Shown: positions 35,143-43,824 of the stretch, one piece after another
How the letters are laid out: each line of letters starts with the position of its first letter
Position numbering within the stretch: the first letter of the stretch is position 1
NCBI RefSeq assembly: GCF_019084075.1
Contig: NZ_JAHREN010000001.1
Location: forward strand, 5,172,501 to 5,236,500
Length of the DNA: 64,000 bases
Origin: Siccirubricoccus sp. G192
GTDB lineage: Bacteria; Pseudomonadota; Alphaproteobacteria; Acetobacterales; Acetobacteraceae
Direction: 5' to 3'
Made by a program: the position numbers and the translations under genes
Notes under the pieces: model-generated
The model's database searches: none
Told to the model about the DNA's origin: nothing
What the model saw: only the letters and a program-made list of their open reading frames with translations

Positions 35143-35356
35143 ATGCTCACCCTCGACCTGCCCACCGAACCCTATTGGCTCGACCTGCCGCGCGGCGTCC
35201 GCGTGGAAATTCGCCCCGTCACCACCGCCGTCATGGCCGCCGCCCAGGCCTGGCTCCGCCCGTCGCCTCGGCGCGCTGCGGATCACCGAGGCCGACCTCG
35301 ACCCCGACATGGCCCGCGGCCTGGCCTTCGCCTTCCTGGGGAGTGGTTATACTTGA
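35143..35356 (+). pseudogene. Phage tail-protein remnant
   Basis: The frame begins at ATG 35143 behind GGAGAACC with MLTLDLPTEPYWLDLPRGV, a pattern I associate with small phage or gene-transfer-agent tail proteins. After about 33 residues the coding sense moves to another frame (RLGALRITEADLDPDMARGL) and stops at about 35356. It therefore looks like a frameshifted, truncated prophage relic. The integrase gene follows. Confidence 0.5.
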
Positions 35357-35521
35357 GATCTAGATTGCTTGGATTTGCGTTCGTTTGAGATATCCGACGC
35401 ATAACCAGATTTATCATTTGCCTGTTAAAAAAACGACTTGCTGACATCTGCGCTCTCCGGTTACCCCGTCGTGACCCCAGATTTTGGGGGCTGCATCTCG
35501 AACCCAGAGCAGAGGCCAGGC

Positions 35522-36865
35522 ATGCCCGCACCACGCACCCGCATCGGGCTCCGCGAAATCCGCGCGATGTCCCCCAACGAGACCATCTTCGACGGCGGCA
35601 CCGGCTCGGTGCCCGGCTTCGGTGCGAGGCGTCGCGCCGGGCAGCACGTCAGCTACTTCATCATGTACCGCACCCGGGACGGCCGGCAGCGCCGCTACAC
35701 CATCGGCACCCACGGCGCGCCCTGGACGCCGGACGCGGCCCGCGCCAAGGCGCAGCAAGTGCTGGTGGCGGCCAGGATCGAGGGTGCGGATCCCCAGGCA
35801 GACAAGAAGGCGAAGCGCTCGGCCGCAACCATCGGCGAACTCTGCGACATGTACATGCAGGATGCCGAGGCCGGGCGGCTACTGACCCGGCGCGGGATCG
35901 CCAAGAAGCCCTCGACGTTGCTGACCGATCGCAGTTTCATCGAGGCCCACATCAAGCCGCTGCTCGGCCGGATGAAGGTGCCTGCGGTGACACGCGAGGA
36001 TGTCGAGCACTTCATGCACCAAGTCGCCGAAGGTGCGACCAGGAGGCGGGTGAAGACCAATAAGAAGGGTGACCTCTCCAACGTTCGCGGCGGCAGGGGT
36101 GTGGCGTCACGCACCGTGGGGCTGCTCGGCGGGATCTTCACCTATGCGCAGCGCAAGCGGATGGTCACCGAGCATCCGGTGCGGGGCGTGATCCGCTATG
36201 CCGATCGCCAGAAAGAGCGGCGCCTGTCCGACGAGGAGTACGCTGCCCTTGGCCGCGGGCTCGCCGCTGCTGCCGAACTGCCAAAGCCGCGGGATGACGG
36301 TAAGGCGCCACGTACGCCGCGGTGGCCGGCGACCATCCAGGTGGCCCGCTTCCTGGCGCTCACCGGCTGGCGCACCGGCGAGGCGCTGACGTTGCGGTGG
36401 GCGATGCTCGACCTGCCCCGCCGCACGGCCCGTCTCCCCGACACCAAGACGGGCGAGAGCCTCCGGCCGCTCTCGATGGCTGCCTGCGATTTGCTGCGGC
36501 AGATTGGCCCTGGTCATGCAGCAGCGCTGGTGTTCCCGCCCGCGCGTGGAGACGGGAAGATGAGCAGCTTCCCCAAGCTGTTCGGGCGGATCGTCCGGCC
36601 GGCCGGCCTGCCGCGAGACATCACACCGCACGTCCTTCGGCATTCCTTCGCCAGCTTGGCCGCTGACCTGGGCTGCTCGGAACTGGCGATCGCGGCGCTG
36701 CTCGGCCATCGCAGCGGCAGCATCACTGCGCGCTACACCCATGTCGCCGATGACGTGCTGCTGTCGATCGCCGACCGGGTGGCCGCGGCGACGCTGCGGA
36801 AGATGGCGGGGGAAGGCAGCGTCGAGGTTTTGGCGGGACCGGGCGTGCTGAAGGGGGTGGCGTGA
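35522..36865 (+). CDS. Tyrosine recombinase / genomic-island integrase
   Basis: This 447-residue integrase has an arm-binding N-terminus (MYRTRDGRQRRYTIGTHGAP), a core-binding helical domain and the catalytic domain. Visible active-site residues are Arg in LTGWRTGEALTLRW, HxxR in HVLRHSFASLA, His in LLGHRSGSIT and the nucleophile Tyr in ARYTHVADD. I chose ATG 35522, which starts the conserved part. It most likely mobilised the segment that follows (36985-39761); attachment sites are not identifiable. The 150 bp upstream are AT-rich, unlike the backbone. Confidence 0.93.
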   Translation: MPAPRTRIGLREIRAMSPNETIFDGGTGSVPGFGARRRAGQHVSYFIMYRTRDGRQRRYTIGTHGAPWTPDAARAKAQQVLVAARIEGADPQADKKAKRSAATIGELCDMYMQDAEAGRLLTRRGIAKKPSTLLTDRSFIEAHIKPLLGRMKVPAVTREDVEHFMHQVAEGATRRRVKTNKKGDLSNVRGGRGVASRTVGLLGGIFTYAQRKRMVTEHPVRGVIRYADRQKERRLSDEEYAALGRGLAAAAELPKPRDDGKAPRTPRWPATIQVARFLALTGWRTGEALTLRWAMLDLPRRTARLPDTKTGESLRPLSMAACDLLRQIGPGHAAALVFPPARGDGKMSSFPKLFGRIVRPAGLPRDITPHVLRHSFASLAADLGCSELAIAALLGHRSGSITARYTHVADDVLLSIADRVAAATLRKMAGEGSVEVLAGPGVLKGVA

Positions 36866-36984
36866 CACAGTCAGCCGCCAGCCTTCGCTGCTCGCATTTT
36901 CACGTCATGCGCCGCCAATACCGGGGGTTAGCATAGGGGTCACAGGGAGGATGCGCGGGATGGCGGCGGCGCCGTTCGCGCGTC

Positions 36985-37566
36985 TCAATCGCCGAGGCTC
37001 TCGTGCGCCTCCGCCGGGTCGACGCCGATGCTCTTCGCAATTGAGGTTCCGTCGGCCGTTTCGAAGCGACCCCAGGAGTCCGTTCCGCCGCCTTCGGCCT
37101 CGTAGTCGGCCCGAAGGTTGGAGAGGGACGAATGCTGCGTTCCGCGGTCAAGGTTCTCCACAATGATCCGTTCATGCTCATCCAGCCGGATCGCCCCGGC
37201 GACCCGGCCGCGGTCCTTGCGCCCCGCCTTCTTGGCCAGAGGCAGCCATATGAGAAGGCATCGGCCCGGCTCGTTGCGCAGGCGTTCGGTGAGCGGCTTG
37301 CGGAAGGCACCCCTGTAGCGGATGGTGCGCTGCCTCCCCGCCGTCGCCGCTTTAGCGGAAACTTTCGCCGCGTCCCGGCGGGAGCGGCTGTCAGCTGTCG
37401 CAGATTCCGCGAGTTCAGCCAGACGGCGGTCGCAGGCCTCGACCACCTCCAGCGCATTCCGTTCAGCCGCGTTCTGCCGCTGCACCTTTAGCGTTTTCGG
37501 AGCGGTGTTGGCCGCAATGGCCGCGAAAATCTTGTCGAGGCTCTTGGACTGCGGTGTGTTCTGCAT
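36985..37566 (-). CDS. Hypothetical island protein
   Basis: This 193-residue, highly charged soluble protein begins MQNTPQSKSLDKIFAAIAAN. It has an Arg/Ala-rich helical middle and an acidic C-terminus (RADYEAEGGGTDSWGRFE). No family is recognised. It lies 16 bp downstream of the 37583-38056 gene, so the two probably form one unit transcribed towards the integrase. Confidence 0.6.
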   Translation of the reverse strand: MQNTPQSKSLDKIFAAIAANTAPKTLKVQRQNAAERNALEVVEACDRRLAELAESATADSRSRRDAAKVSAKAATAGRQRTIRYRGAFRKPLTERLRNEPGRCLLIWLPLAKKAGRKDRGRVAGAIRLDEHERIIVENLDRGTQHSSLSNLRADYEAEGGGTDSWGRFETADGTSIAKSIGVDPAEAHESLGD

Positions 37567-37582
37567 CGGGAATCCCTCCGGG

Positions 37583-38056
37583 TCAGTCGTGGCCGATGAT
37601 CTTGATAGCGGACACGGGTGCGTCGAAAGTCGCCGCGAGGCGACGCTTCGCTTCAGCGAGGGTCAGAGTGATGGCGATAGGCGCTACGGGCTCTTTGCCG
37701 GCCTCGTTCGGCAGGGTATCGGCATTGGTTTCGCCGTGTTGGCCCACTGCGTCGGAAACCACAGCGCCTTTGCCGTCGGCTGATTGAGAAGGGAAGACGA
37801 TCTTCGGGCCGCCGAGCCTAGTGATCGCGGCCGAGACCGCGGCGGCGGAACGGCGGGGATCGCGGTCACCTGTCCGCATCTGCCGAATTGAGTTGAGGGT
37901 GACGCCCGACTCTTCAGAGATGCGCTTCATAATGACGGGTAGATCCCAGCCCGTCGTGTCCTGAATACCTTTGATCCCCAAGCCAAAGAGCTGGGCGGCA
38001 TACTTGTGGACGCAGGATTTGCTCTCGTAGTCGACGTCGGCGTAGGGGCGCATCAT
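37583..38056 (-). CDS. Hypothetical protein with a possible helix-turn-helix
   Basis: This 157-residue product includes PVIMKRISEESGVTLNSIRQ followed by MRTGDRDPR (residues 40-68), which fits a helix-turn-helix of the kind in phage or island regulators. The C-terminal half (ITLTLAEAKRRLAATFDAPV) is helical. An AT-rich, imperfect inverted repeat lies upstream, consistent with autoregulation. Function is inferred only from these features. Confidence 0.6.
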   Translation of the reverse strand: MMRPYADVDYESKSCVHKYAAQLFGLGIKGIQDTTGWDLPVIMKRISEESGVTLNSIRQMRTGDRDPRRSAAAVSAAITRLGGPKIVFPSQSADGKGAVVSDAVGQHGETNADTLPNEAGKEPVAPIAITLTLAEAKRRLAATFDAPVSAIKIIGHD

Positions 38057-38091
38057 GGGATTCCTTGTTCGATTTGTGAGCCACCCGTTAC

Positions 38092-38146
38092 CATTCTAGA
38101 TAACTTATTTTCAAGGCTAAAGGCGCAAAATTAAGCGATAAGAATG
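38092..38146. promoter_or_regulatory. AT-rich divergent promoter region with imperfect inverted repeat
   Basis: CATTCT...CTTA at 38092-38107 is mirrored by TAAG...AGAATG at 38132-38146. The stretch is distinctly AT-rich and lies upstream of the 38056 gene and the toxin-antitoxin genes, so it probably holds their promoters. Confidence 0.35.
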
Positions 38147-38230
38147 CTAATTCTCTCTCGCATGCGTCCGCAGTCCGCCCATCCCGGCCGTTCCAGGGCA
38201 TTTTGTAGACTGGAGCCGTGCCCCATTTCT

Positions 38231-38259
38231 CCCTATATGACCACTGTGGTCACATAGGG
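38231..38259. promoter_or_regulatory. Palindromic operator of the Phd/PIN module
   Basis: A 29-bp palindrome, CCCTATATGACCAC-T-GTGGTCACATAGGG, with a single mismatch between arms ends ten bases before the antitoxin ATG. Phd-type antitoxins bind such operators to repress their own operon, so this is the likely autoregulatory site. Confidence 0.75.
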
Positions 38260-38269
38260 GTGTCGCGCC

Positions 38270-38509
38270 ATGCGCGAGGTTCAATTACGCGATGCCAAGG
38301 CCAGCTTCTCGGCGGTGGTCGATCAGGCGGCCAAGGGCGAATGCACAGTCGTCACCCGGCACGGTGCGCCGGTGGCCGTGGTCCTCGGTTATGACGAATG
38401 GCAGCGGCTCAGAGGTGCGAAGCCGAGCCTGGCCGATCTGCTGCTCGCCTTCCCGGAGGGCGGCGACCTCCAGCGCGATCGCACGCCGGCCCGCGATCTC
38501 GGGCTGTGA
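38270..38509 (+). CDS. Phd/YefM-family antitoxin
   Basis: This 79-residue protein has the Phd/YefM N-terminal DNA-binding fold (MREVQLRDAKASFSAVVDQA and GAPVAVVLGYDEWQRL) and a flexible C-terminus that would wrap the toxin. Its TGA shares one base with the toxin ATG. Phd antitoxins usually pair with Doc or RelE, but pairing with PIN toxins is also known. Confidence 0.92.
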   Translation: MREVQLRDAKASFSAVVDQAAKGECTVVTRHGAPVAVVLGYDEWQRLRGAKPSLADLLLAFPEGGDLQRDRTPARDLGL

Positions 38510-38955
38510 TGGCCGGCTACCTTCTCGACACGAACCTGATCTCCGCGACCGCGCCGGATCGGCGCGACGTGTTGCCGCCGGAGAAGGCGGCTGCCCGCGC
38601 ATGGATCGTGGCCCAGCAGTCGAGCCTGTTCCTTCCCGTCACCGCTGTGGCCGAGATTGCCGCAGGCATCGGCGAGCGTGAGGCGAGCGGTGCCAGCCGG
38701 CACGCGCGGGATCTGGCCGAGTGGTTGGCCGCGGTGCTGACGAACTATCCGGACCGCGTGCTGCCTTTCGACACCGAGGCCGCGCTGCAGGCGCGACAAC
38801 TCCAGCACCAGGCTCGCCTGCGGGGGGTGACGCCCGGCTTCGCGGACTTGACGGTGGCCTGCATCGCTCGTGCACGGGGACTCATCGTGGCGACGCGCAA
38901 CACCCGCGACTTCGTGCCCATGGGGGTCGAGGTCGCCAATCCCTTCGAGGCGTAG
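38509..38955 (+). CDS. PIN-domain toxin (VapC-like)
   Basis: This 148-residue PIN nuclease has the four acidic positions: D in YLLDTNLIS, E in TAVAEIAAGI, D in TPGFADLTVACIA and D in RNTRDFVPMGV. VapC-type toxins cleave tRNA or rRNA when the antitoxin is degraded. It starts on the antitoxin stop (TGATG), giving tight coupling. Confidence 0.93.
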   Translation: MAGYLLDTNLISATAPDRRDVLPPEKAAARAWIVAQQSSLFLPVTAVAEIAAGIGEREASGASRHARDLAEWLAAVLTNYPDRVLPFDTEAALQARQLQHQARLRGVTPGFADLTVACIARARGLIVATRNTRDFVPMGVEVANPFEA

Positions 38956-38963
38956 ACGCCAGC

Positions 38964-39761
38964 ATGGAACTGACAAGCGAAATACTGCCCGCCGGCCGCG
39001 CCAAAGCCACCCGGAAAAAAGGAAGCAAAGTGCCCAGGACAACGCTTCCGGACGGGCTCGACGCGCTCAGGGTCGAGGTGGAGTTGGGCGACGTTATGCG
39101 CCTCATCGAGCGCACGGCCCGCTGGGTCGATCCTGCGACCTTCCAGCTATTGCCGCTCTGGTACCCTGAATATGCGCGGAAAGGTCTATTCTACAAAAGC
39201 AACTGGTCCGTCGAACAACTCAACAAAGGCACGCACAAGCAAGAGGGGAATCTCGGCGCCAACAAAGCACTGACGCATGCGCTCGGATTGCGTTCCGACG
39301 ACAGACCGAACTGGTCGTGCTGTCATGTCTGGGGTGTCGATGACGCGCGGTACCAATCACTGAATTTGGTCGTGCAAGACCATCGGTTCTTCTCGTGCGT
39401 CGGCAACATGGTGTTGCTGCCGACCCCGCTGAAAGCCTTCACCGACACGGTGCCGGAGGTAAAGGCCATGCTCCGAATCTGTGCACGCGCCCTCTACGGC
39501 TGGCATTGCGATCACGAAAGCCTCTCCGAGACGGTGGCCACAATCAATCAATGGGGTGACTGGGATGCCTACCCCGCGAGTTGGCCGCGGGTCATCGGTG
39601 AGGCGAAGGTGCCTCCAGGCGTAGTGGCGCTCGACGACGGAATTCGCAAAGACGCCACACGACGACTGGCGCGGATTCGGAAGGACATGGTTGATGCTGG
39701 TCCGTACTATCCGCGCCACGCCGTCCGCGAAGCGATGGCGTACTGGAAAATTGAGGTCTGA
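38964..39761 (+). CDS. Hypothetical protein in the toxin-antitoxin unit, possible HNH-like nuclease
   Basis: This 265-residue protein starts nine bases after the PIN stop. The centre holds WSCCHVWGVDD, then NLVVQDHRFFSCVGNMVLLP and a later CDHES. The spacing of Cys-His, Asn and Cys/His resembles divergent HNH (beta-beta-alpha-metal) nucleases, but I cannot confirm that. It could be a third toxin-antitoxin component, a defence nuclease or unrelated cargo. Confidence 0.55.
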   Translation: MELTSEILPAGRAKATRKKGSKVPRTTLPDGLDALRVEVELGDVMRLIERTARWVDPATFQLLPLWYPEYARKGLFYKSNWSVEQLNKGTHKQEGNLGANKALTHALGLRSDDRPNWSCCHVWGVDDARYQSLNLVVQDHRFFSCVGNMVLLPTPLKAFTDTVPEVKAMLRICARALYGWHCDHESLSETVATINQWGDWDAYPASWPRVIGEAKVPPGVVALDDGIRKDATRRLARIRKDMVDAGPYYPRHAVREAMAYWKIEV

Positions 39762-39870
39762 ATTCGATGGGGGCCCGCCTTCTCCAAGCCGCAAGGGAAG
39801 CTGCCGCCATGGCGCGCGGTGACGCAGTGCCCGGCGGCGTCATTCATGCCGCGCCCGCAAAGGCGCCTAA

Positions 39871-39989
39871 GAGCCTATCCCGGTAGGGCATGTCGCCAGG
39901 TGATGATGGCGAGTGCGAAGTGGAGCTGCGCGAGGTAGTTGCTGGGTTTCTTGGCCCAGCGGATCAGGATCGAGCGGAACCGATGGAGC
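39871..39989 (-). mobile_element. IS5-family element, C-terminal remnant
   Basis: The end GAGCCTATCCCGGTAGGG at 39871 is followed, on the minus strand, by the last codons of an IS5-type transposase (RSILIRWAKKPSNYLAQLHF, then ALAIITWR). The rest of the element is cut off by the IS21 end at 39990. Confidence 0.75.
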
Positions 39990-40059
39990 TGTCAACGGCG
40001 GAGCAAAACCAGGCCAGCGCGGCGGAGTAAAACCAAGCCATTGATGGCGGAGCGGCAGC

Positions 40060-40097
40060 AGACCTCGCCGGGCCCCGATCGGGGCCCGGCGAGGTCT
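40060..40097. terminator. Perfect 38-bp palindrome downstream of istB
   Basis: The arms AGACCTCGCCGGGCCCCGA and its exact complement pair without mismatch, 20 bp after the istB stop and inside the IS21 terminus. No U run follows, so it may be a bidirectional barrier or a structured IS end as much as a classical terminator. Confidence 0.6.
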
Positions 40098-40117
40098 GTG
40101 GCTGGATCCTTCGGTGG

Positions 40118-40981
40118 TTAGCTGGGCAGGATCTCGCCGGTGTCGCGGTCCATTTGCTGACCTGCAGCGGCGTCGGCTGGTGCTGTCTTGGCCGGCGGGC
40201 GGCGCCGGGCGGTGGACTGGGCCAGGCGGTAACTCTCGCCGTTCATGCTCAGGATATGGACATGGTGGGTGAGCCGGTCGAGCAAGGCGCCGGTGAGACG
40301 CTCCGAGCCGAGCACCGTAGTCCATTCCTCGAACGGCAGGTTTGAGGTGACGATGGTGGAGCCGTATTCGTAGCGCTGGCTGAACACCTCGAACAGCAAC
40401 TCCGCCCCGGTCGGCGACAGCGGTACGTAGCCAAGCTCGTCGATGATCAGCAGCTTGGCAGCCTGCAGGTCACGCTGGAGCCTGAGCAGGCGCCTCTCGT
40501 CGCGTGCTTCCATCAGCTGGTGAACCAACTGGGCCGCCGTGGTGAACACGACGTTGAACCCCCTCTGGCAGGCGGCCAGGCCGAGGCCCAGGGCGATGTG
40601 GCTCTTGCCGGTGCCGCTGTTGCCGAGCGCGATGATGTTCTCACGCCGCAGGATGTACTCGCAGCGCGCCAGCTCGAGGACCAGCATCTTGTTGAGGCTG
40701 GGAATGGCGGTGAACACGAAGCTGTCCAGGCTCTTGGTCGCCGGGAACCGCGCCTGGCGGATCCGCCGCTCGACCAGGCGCCGCTCGCGGTCGATCAACT
40801 CCAGCTCGAGGAGGCGCAGCAGGTAGCGGGGGTGGTCAACGCCGTCGCGGGCGCATTCGCGGGCCACCTTGTCGTATTCGCGCAGCACCGTCGGCAGCCG
40901 GAGCTGCTTGAGATGATGCGCCAGCAGGACCTGTGGCGTCCCCTGGCTGGTGCCATGCGGCATGGCATCGGCTGCGGTCAT
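40118..40981 (-). CDS. istB: IS21-family helper ATPase IstB
   Basis: This 287-residue AAA+ (DnaA-like) ATPase assists transposition with IstA. It has Walker A ALGNSGTGKSHIALGLG, Walker B LLIIDELGYVPLS and the family start of HLKQLRLPTVLREYDKVA. It overlaps istA by four bases (ATGA). It appears intact, although its IstA partner is not. Confidence 0.95.
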   Translation of the reverse strand: MTAADAMPHGTSQGTPQVLLAHHLKQLRLPTVLREYDKVARECARDGVDHPRYLLRLLELELIDRERRLVERRIRQARFPATKSLDSFVFTAIPSLNKMLVLELARCEYILRRENIIALGNSGTGKSHIALGLGLAACQRGFNVVFTTAAQLVHQLMEARDERRLLRLQRDLQAAKLLIIDELGYVPLSPTGAELLFEVFSQRYEYGSTIVTSNLPFEEWTTVLGSERLTGALLDRLTHHVHILSMNGESYRLAQSTARRRPPAKTAPADAAAGQQMDRDTGEILPS

Positions 40982-41991
40982 GCCGCCTGCTCCTGCAGCA
41001 GCGCAGCGTAGTCCGCGGCCCGGGTCATGCGCACGTCGGTGCCCGGCAGATAGGGATAGGCGGTCAGGTCGAGCCTGGCCGGACGCCGCTCGATCCGCGC
41101 CAGGACGATCTGCCGGACCGCGTCAAAGCCGATGGCGCCGAGATGGATGGCCTCGGCCACCGCGGCAGCCACCACCTCCTTGGCGGCGATCTCCAGCAGC
41201 CGCAGGACCTGGATGAACTCCCGCTTGCCGCGGTTGCCCATACGCGCCTCCAGCAGCTGGCGGAGGTGCTGGAAGGCCGGTGGCAAAGCCCAGCCCTGGA
41301 GGGCCGCCGCCTGGTCGAGCGCGCCCGGCTTGGTTTCGAGCAGCGCCAGGTAGTGCAGCGGGTCGTAGACGAACTCGCCGTGGCCATAGGAGCGAGCGTG
41401 GCGGGCGATCGGCGCGCCGTCGCACAGGATCACCACCGCGTCGACGAAGCCCTTCACCAGCACCGTCTGGAACCCATGCGCGGTCGGCACCGAGTAGCCA
41501 TTGCCGCGATAGCGGACCAGGGCAGTGGACGACACCCGCGCGCTGATCGTCTCGCAGGGCTCCAGGGCAACACCCGGCAGGTGCTGCAGCGCCGCCAGAT
41601 CCGCTGCCAGACGCGTGCCGATCGTCTCGGCATGCCGGCCCGCCCGGTCGGACTGCCGCAGCCGGCAGCGCTCCGCCAGCATGGCGTTGAGCGCCTCGTA
41701 GCTAGCGGCGATCGGCACCGGAGTGAGGAAGTTAGAGCGGGCAAACTTCACCAGCCCCTCCACCTTGCCTTTGTCGTTCCCCTTGCCGGGCCGGCCAAAC
41801 CGGTCCTGGAACAGGTAATGGCTGACCAGGCCGGTGAAGGCTCGCGTCCGCTCGCGCTTGCCGTCGCCGCAGATCCTGGCCACCGCGATCTTGAGATTGT
41901 CGTAGAGGATCGACAGCGGCACGCCGCCGAAGAAGGCGAAGGACGACACGTGCCCGTCGAGGAACGCCTCGGTCGTCTCGCGCGGGTAGGC
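40978..41991 (-). pseudogene. istA: IS21-family transposase IstA, N-terminus missing
   Basis: The preserved part starts at AYPRETTEAFLDGHVSSFAF and includes ILYDNLKIAV, the KGKVEGLVKFARSNFL region of the integrase core and the C-terminal beta-barrel domain. The helix-turn-helix and the first catalytic Asp are lost upstream because the IS3 end interrupts at 41992. Confidence 0.92.
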
Positions 41992-42011
41992 TGGGTTTGC
42001 CCCGTCTCGGT

Positions 42012-43780
42012 GGCTCTTCCGCAGGAAGCGTGGTTCAAGCGGCGAGGAGCACGCGGCGCCTGAGGAGATCGAAGCTGCTGCGTCCGAAGGTCTGGCGCTT
42101 CAACATCTTCAGCTTGCCTACCTGTCCCTCCGTTTGTCCGCTGCTCCATGAAGTAGTGAGAGCGGCTTTCACCGCCGCCCCGTCCTGTTGAAGGCTGGCG
42201 GCAAAGGTGGTGATGGCGGCCACACCGCTCCTCCTGGCGTCCCGGAGCCAGCCGTCGAGGGTGGTAATCGGTGCGCCGCACCGCGTCTTGGCGCTGACAC
42301 AGCAGCTACGCAGGAGGTCTGCGAGCCGGCGGACCAGCCCGGCGACGGTGGCAGCTTCGGCGTCCTGCTCCAAGCGGGCGATGGCCGCAGCTTCCTCCTC
42401 GCTGAGCTGGTCCCTCGGCCGCGTCAGATACCAGGCGAGTTGCTTCGGCGAGGGGAGCGCCGGTGCACTGTCATCCCCAGGAGATGGCGCGGCCGGCAGC
42501 GCTCCTCCTGCGCGCTGTGGCGTGTGTTTCGAGCGTGTCGTTCGTCGCGGGCCCAGCCAGCGGTGGACCTGTCTCGCCGTTCCGCGGAATCCGCGGTCAC
42601 GCAGTTCGCGCCACAGCGCCATCGCGTTCTCGCATCCGGTCGCAAGTCGTGCCTCCAGGTGGTCGAGGTAGGGATCCAGAATACTGGGACCGGGAGGCCG
42701 GACCGCCCGCTCCGGAAAGCTCTCGGCATCGGCGAACTTCCGCACCGTCCCGCGAGCCAGCCTCATGCGGCGGCTGATGGTGAGCAGCGGTTCGCCGGCC
42801 GCGATGCGGCGCCGAACCTCATCGTAGAGCGCCTTCCAGCGCGCCCGGCTATCGGCGCTGGCCGCCCGCTCGGCCTGGCTGCGTGGGAACGCGCTCGTCC
42901 GCCGCGCCGGGCCAGGCGGCCGACGCGGGATGGGCGGCAGGCGCCGGAGCCTGCCATGCACCCCGGCCAGCCAGCGCTCGGCCATCTGCCGAAGGTTCAG
43001 CAGCAGGTGCCAGCGATCGGCAACCTGCACGGCCCGGGGCGCCCCGAGCCCAATGCCGCGGGCGTACTCGGTCGAGCGGTCACGCGCGACGATCCGGATC
43101 CCGCGATGGCGCCGGAGCCAGTCGGTCAGCGTCGGGGCACTCCGGTCCGGCAGCAGGTCGATGACGCGATGCCGCTCCAGGTCAACCAGGATCGTCCCAT
43201 AGGTCTGGCCCTTGCGCCGGGCCCAGTCGTCAACACCAAGCACATGCGGAGCCTGGCAACGCGGCAGGGGCAAGCGGCGCACCAGGCGCAGCACCGTGTC
43301 GCCGCTGGTCGGCATCCCAATTTGCTGCAGCATGCGCGCGCCCGCCTTGCCACCCATGGCAACGCCAACCCGTCCCTGCGCCGTCGCCAGCCGGTCAGTG
43401 CGCTGCGCCCGCGGCGCGATCAGGCTGGGCAGTCGCTCAACAAAGGTCCGCCGCGAGCATGCCGGATTGCGGCAGTACAGGCGCCTCACCTGAAGTTGGA
43501 GGCGTACCTGGCGGCCAAGGCAGGGCAGGTCGGCAGGGTGCCGAACCGTGCGGCTGTGGACAGCATGGCTCGCCTCACCACAATCCGGACAATGGCCGTT
43601 CCGCTGCCGAGCCTCAGCAGCGATTTGGATGTTGCTCGCGTCCGGGTGGGTGACCTCCCGGATGCGGCATCCTGGCAGGAGATAAAGGTCCGTCATTCCG
43701 AATATTACCGCCCGGCCGGCGGCGCCGCAGCTAGCCGCAGCGCACCGGCCAGCACCAACCACGCTTCCTGCGGAAGAGCC
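42012..43780 (-). mobile_element. ISL3-family element, complete
   Basis: This 1769-bp element has the inverted ends GGCTCTTCCGCAGGAAGCGT and its exact complement. The 8-bp direct repeat GTCTCGGT flanks it (42004-42011 and 43781-43788), as expected for ISL3. It landed in the terminal inverted repeat of the right IS3 copy. Confidence 0.94.
42035..43696 (-). CDS. ISL3-family transposase
   Basis: This 553-residue protein appears intact. The N-terminal zinc-binding region has GHCPDCGEAS and YCRNPACSRRTF. The DDE domain starts with HVLGVDDWARRKGQTYGTIL, continues through VIDLLPDRS and AVQVADRWHLLLNLRQ, and a C-terminal SSGQTEGQVGKLKMLKRQ segment carries the catalytic Glu. The ATG at 43696 gives the family's usual N-terminus. 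Confidence 0.93.
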   Translation of the reverse strand: MTDLYLLPGCRIREVTHPDASNIQIAAEARQRNGHCPDCGEASHAVHSRTVRHPADLPCLGRQVRLQLQVRRLYCRNPACSRRTFVERLPSLIAPRAQRTDRLATAQGRVGVAMGGKAGARMLQQIGMPTSGDTVLRLVRRLPLPRCQAPHVLGVDDWARRKGQTYGTILVDLERHRVIDLLPDRSAPTLTDWLRRHRGIRIVARDRSTEYARGIGLGAPRAVQVADRWHLLLNLRQMAERWLAGVHGRLRRLPPIPRRPPGPARRTSAFPRSQAERAASADSRARWKALYDEVRRRIAAGEPLLTISRRMRLARGTVRKFADAESFPERAVRPPGPSILDPYLDHLEARLATGCENAMALWRELRDRGFRGTARQVHRWLGPRRTTRSKHTPQRAGGALPAAPSPGDDSAPALPSPKQLAWYLTRPRDQLSEEEAAAIARLEQDAEAATVAGLVRRLADLLRSCCVSAKTRCGAPITTLDGWLRDARRSGVAAITTFAASLQQDGAAVKAALTTSWSSGQTEGQVGKLKMLKRQTFGRSSFDLLRRRVLLAA

Positions 43781-43824
43781 GTCTCGGTGGACATCCACGA
43801 AGCTTTCGCGTGAGGTGTCCCCCA

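Larger units (their letters stand above)
39990..41991 (-). mobile_element. IS21-family element, 5' part lost
   Basis: One end is intact: TGTCAACGGCGGAGC at 39990 with the internal repeats GGCGGAGCAAAACCAGGCC and GGCGGAGTAAAACCAAGCC that are typical of IS21 termini. It carries istB and the 3' two-thirds of istA. The other end and the istA start were removed where the right IS3 copy begins at 41992. Confidence 0.88.

Noticed and set aside
35470-35500. Possible attL near the integrase start (CCCCAGATTTTGGGGG hairpin and a TCGAACCC stretch)
   Set aside because: No matching second copy or tRNA 3' end was found in the window, so the site cannot be supported.
40060-40097. Perfect palindrome as a recombination or attachment site
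   Set aside because: It lies within the IS21 end next to istB, so a transcription barrier or IS structure is the simpler reading.
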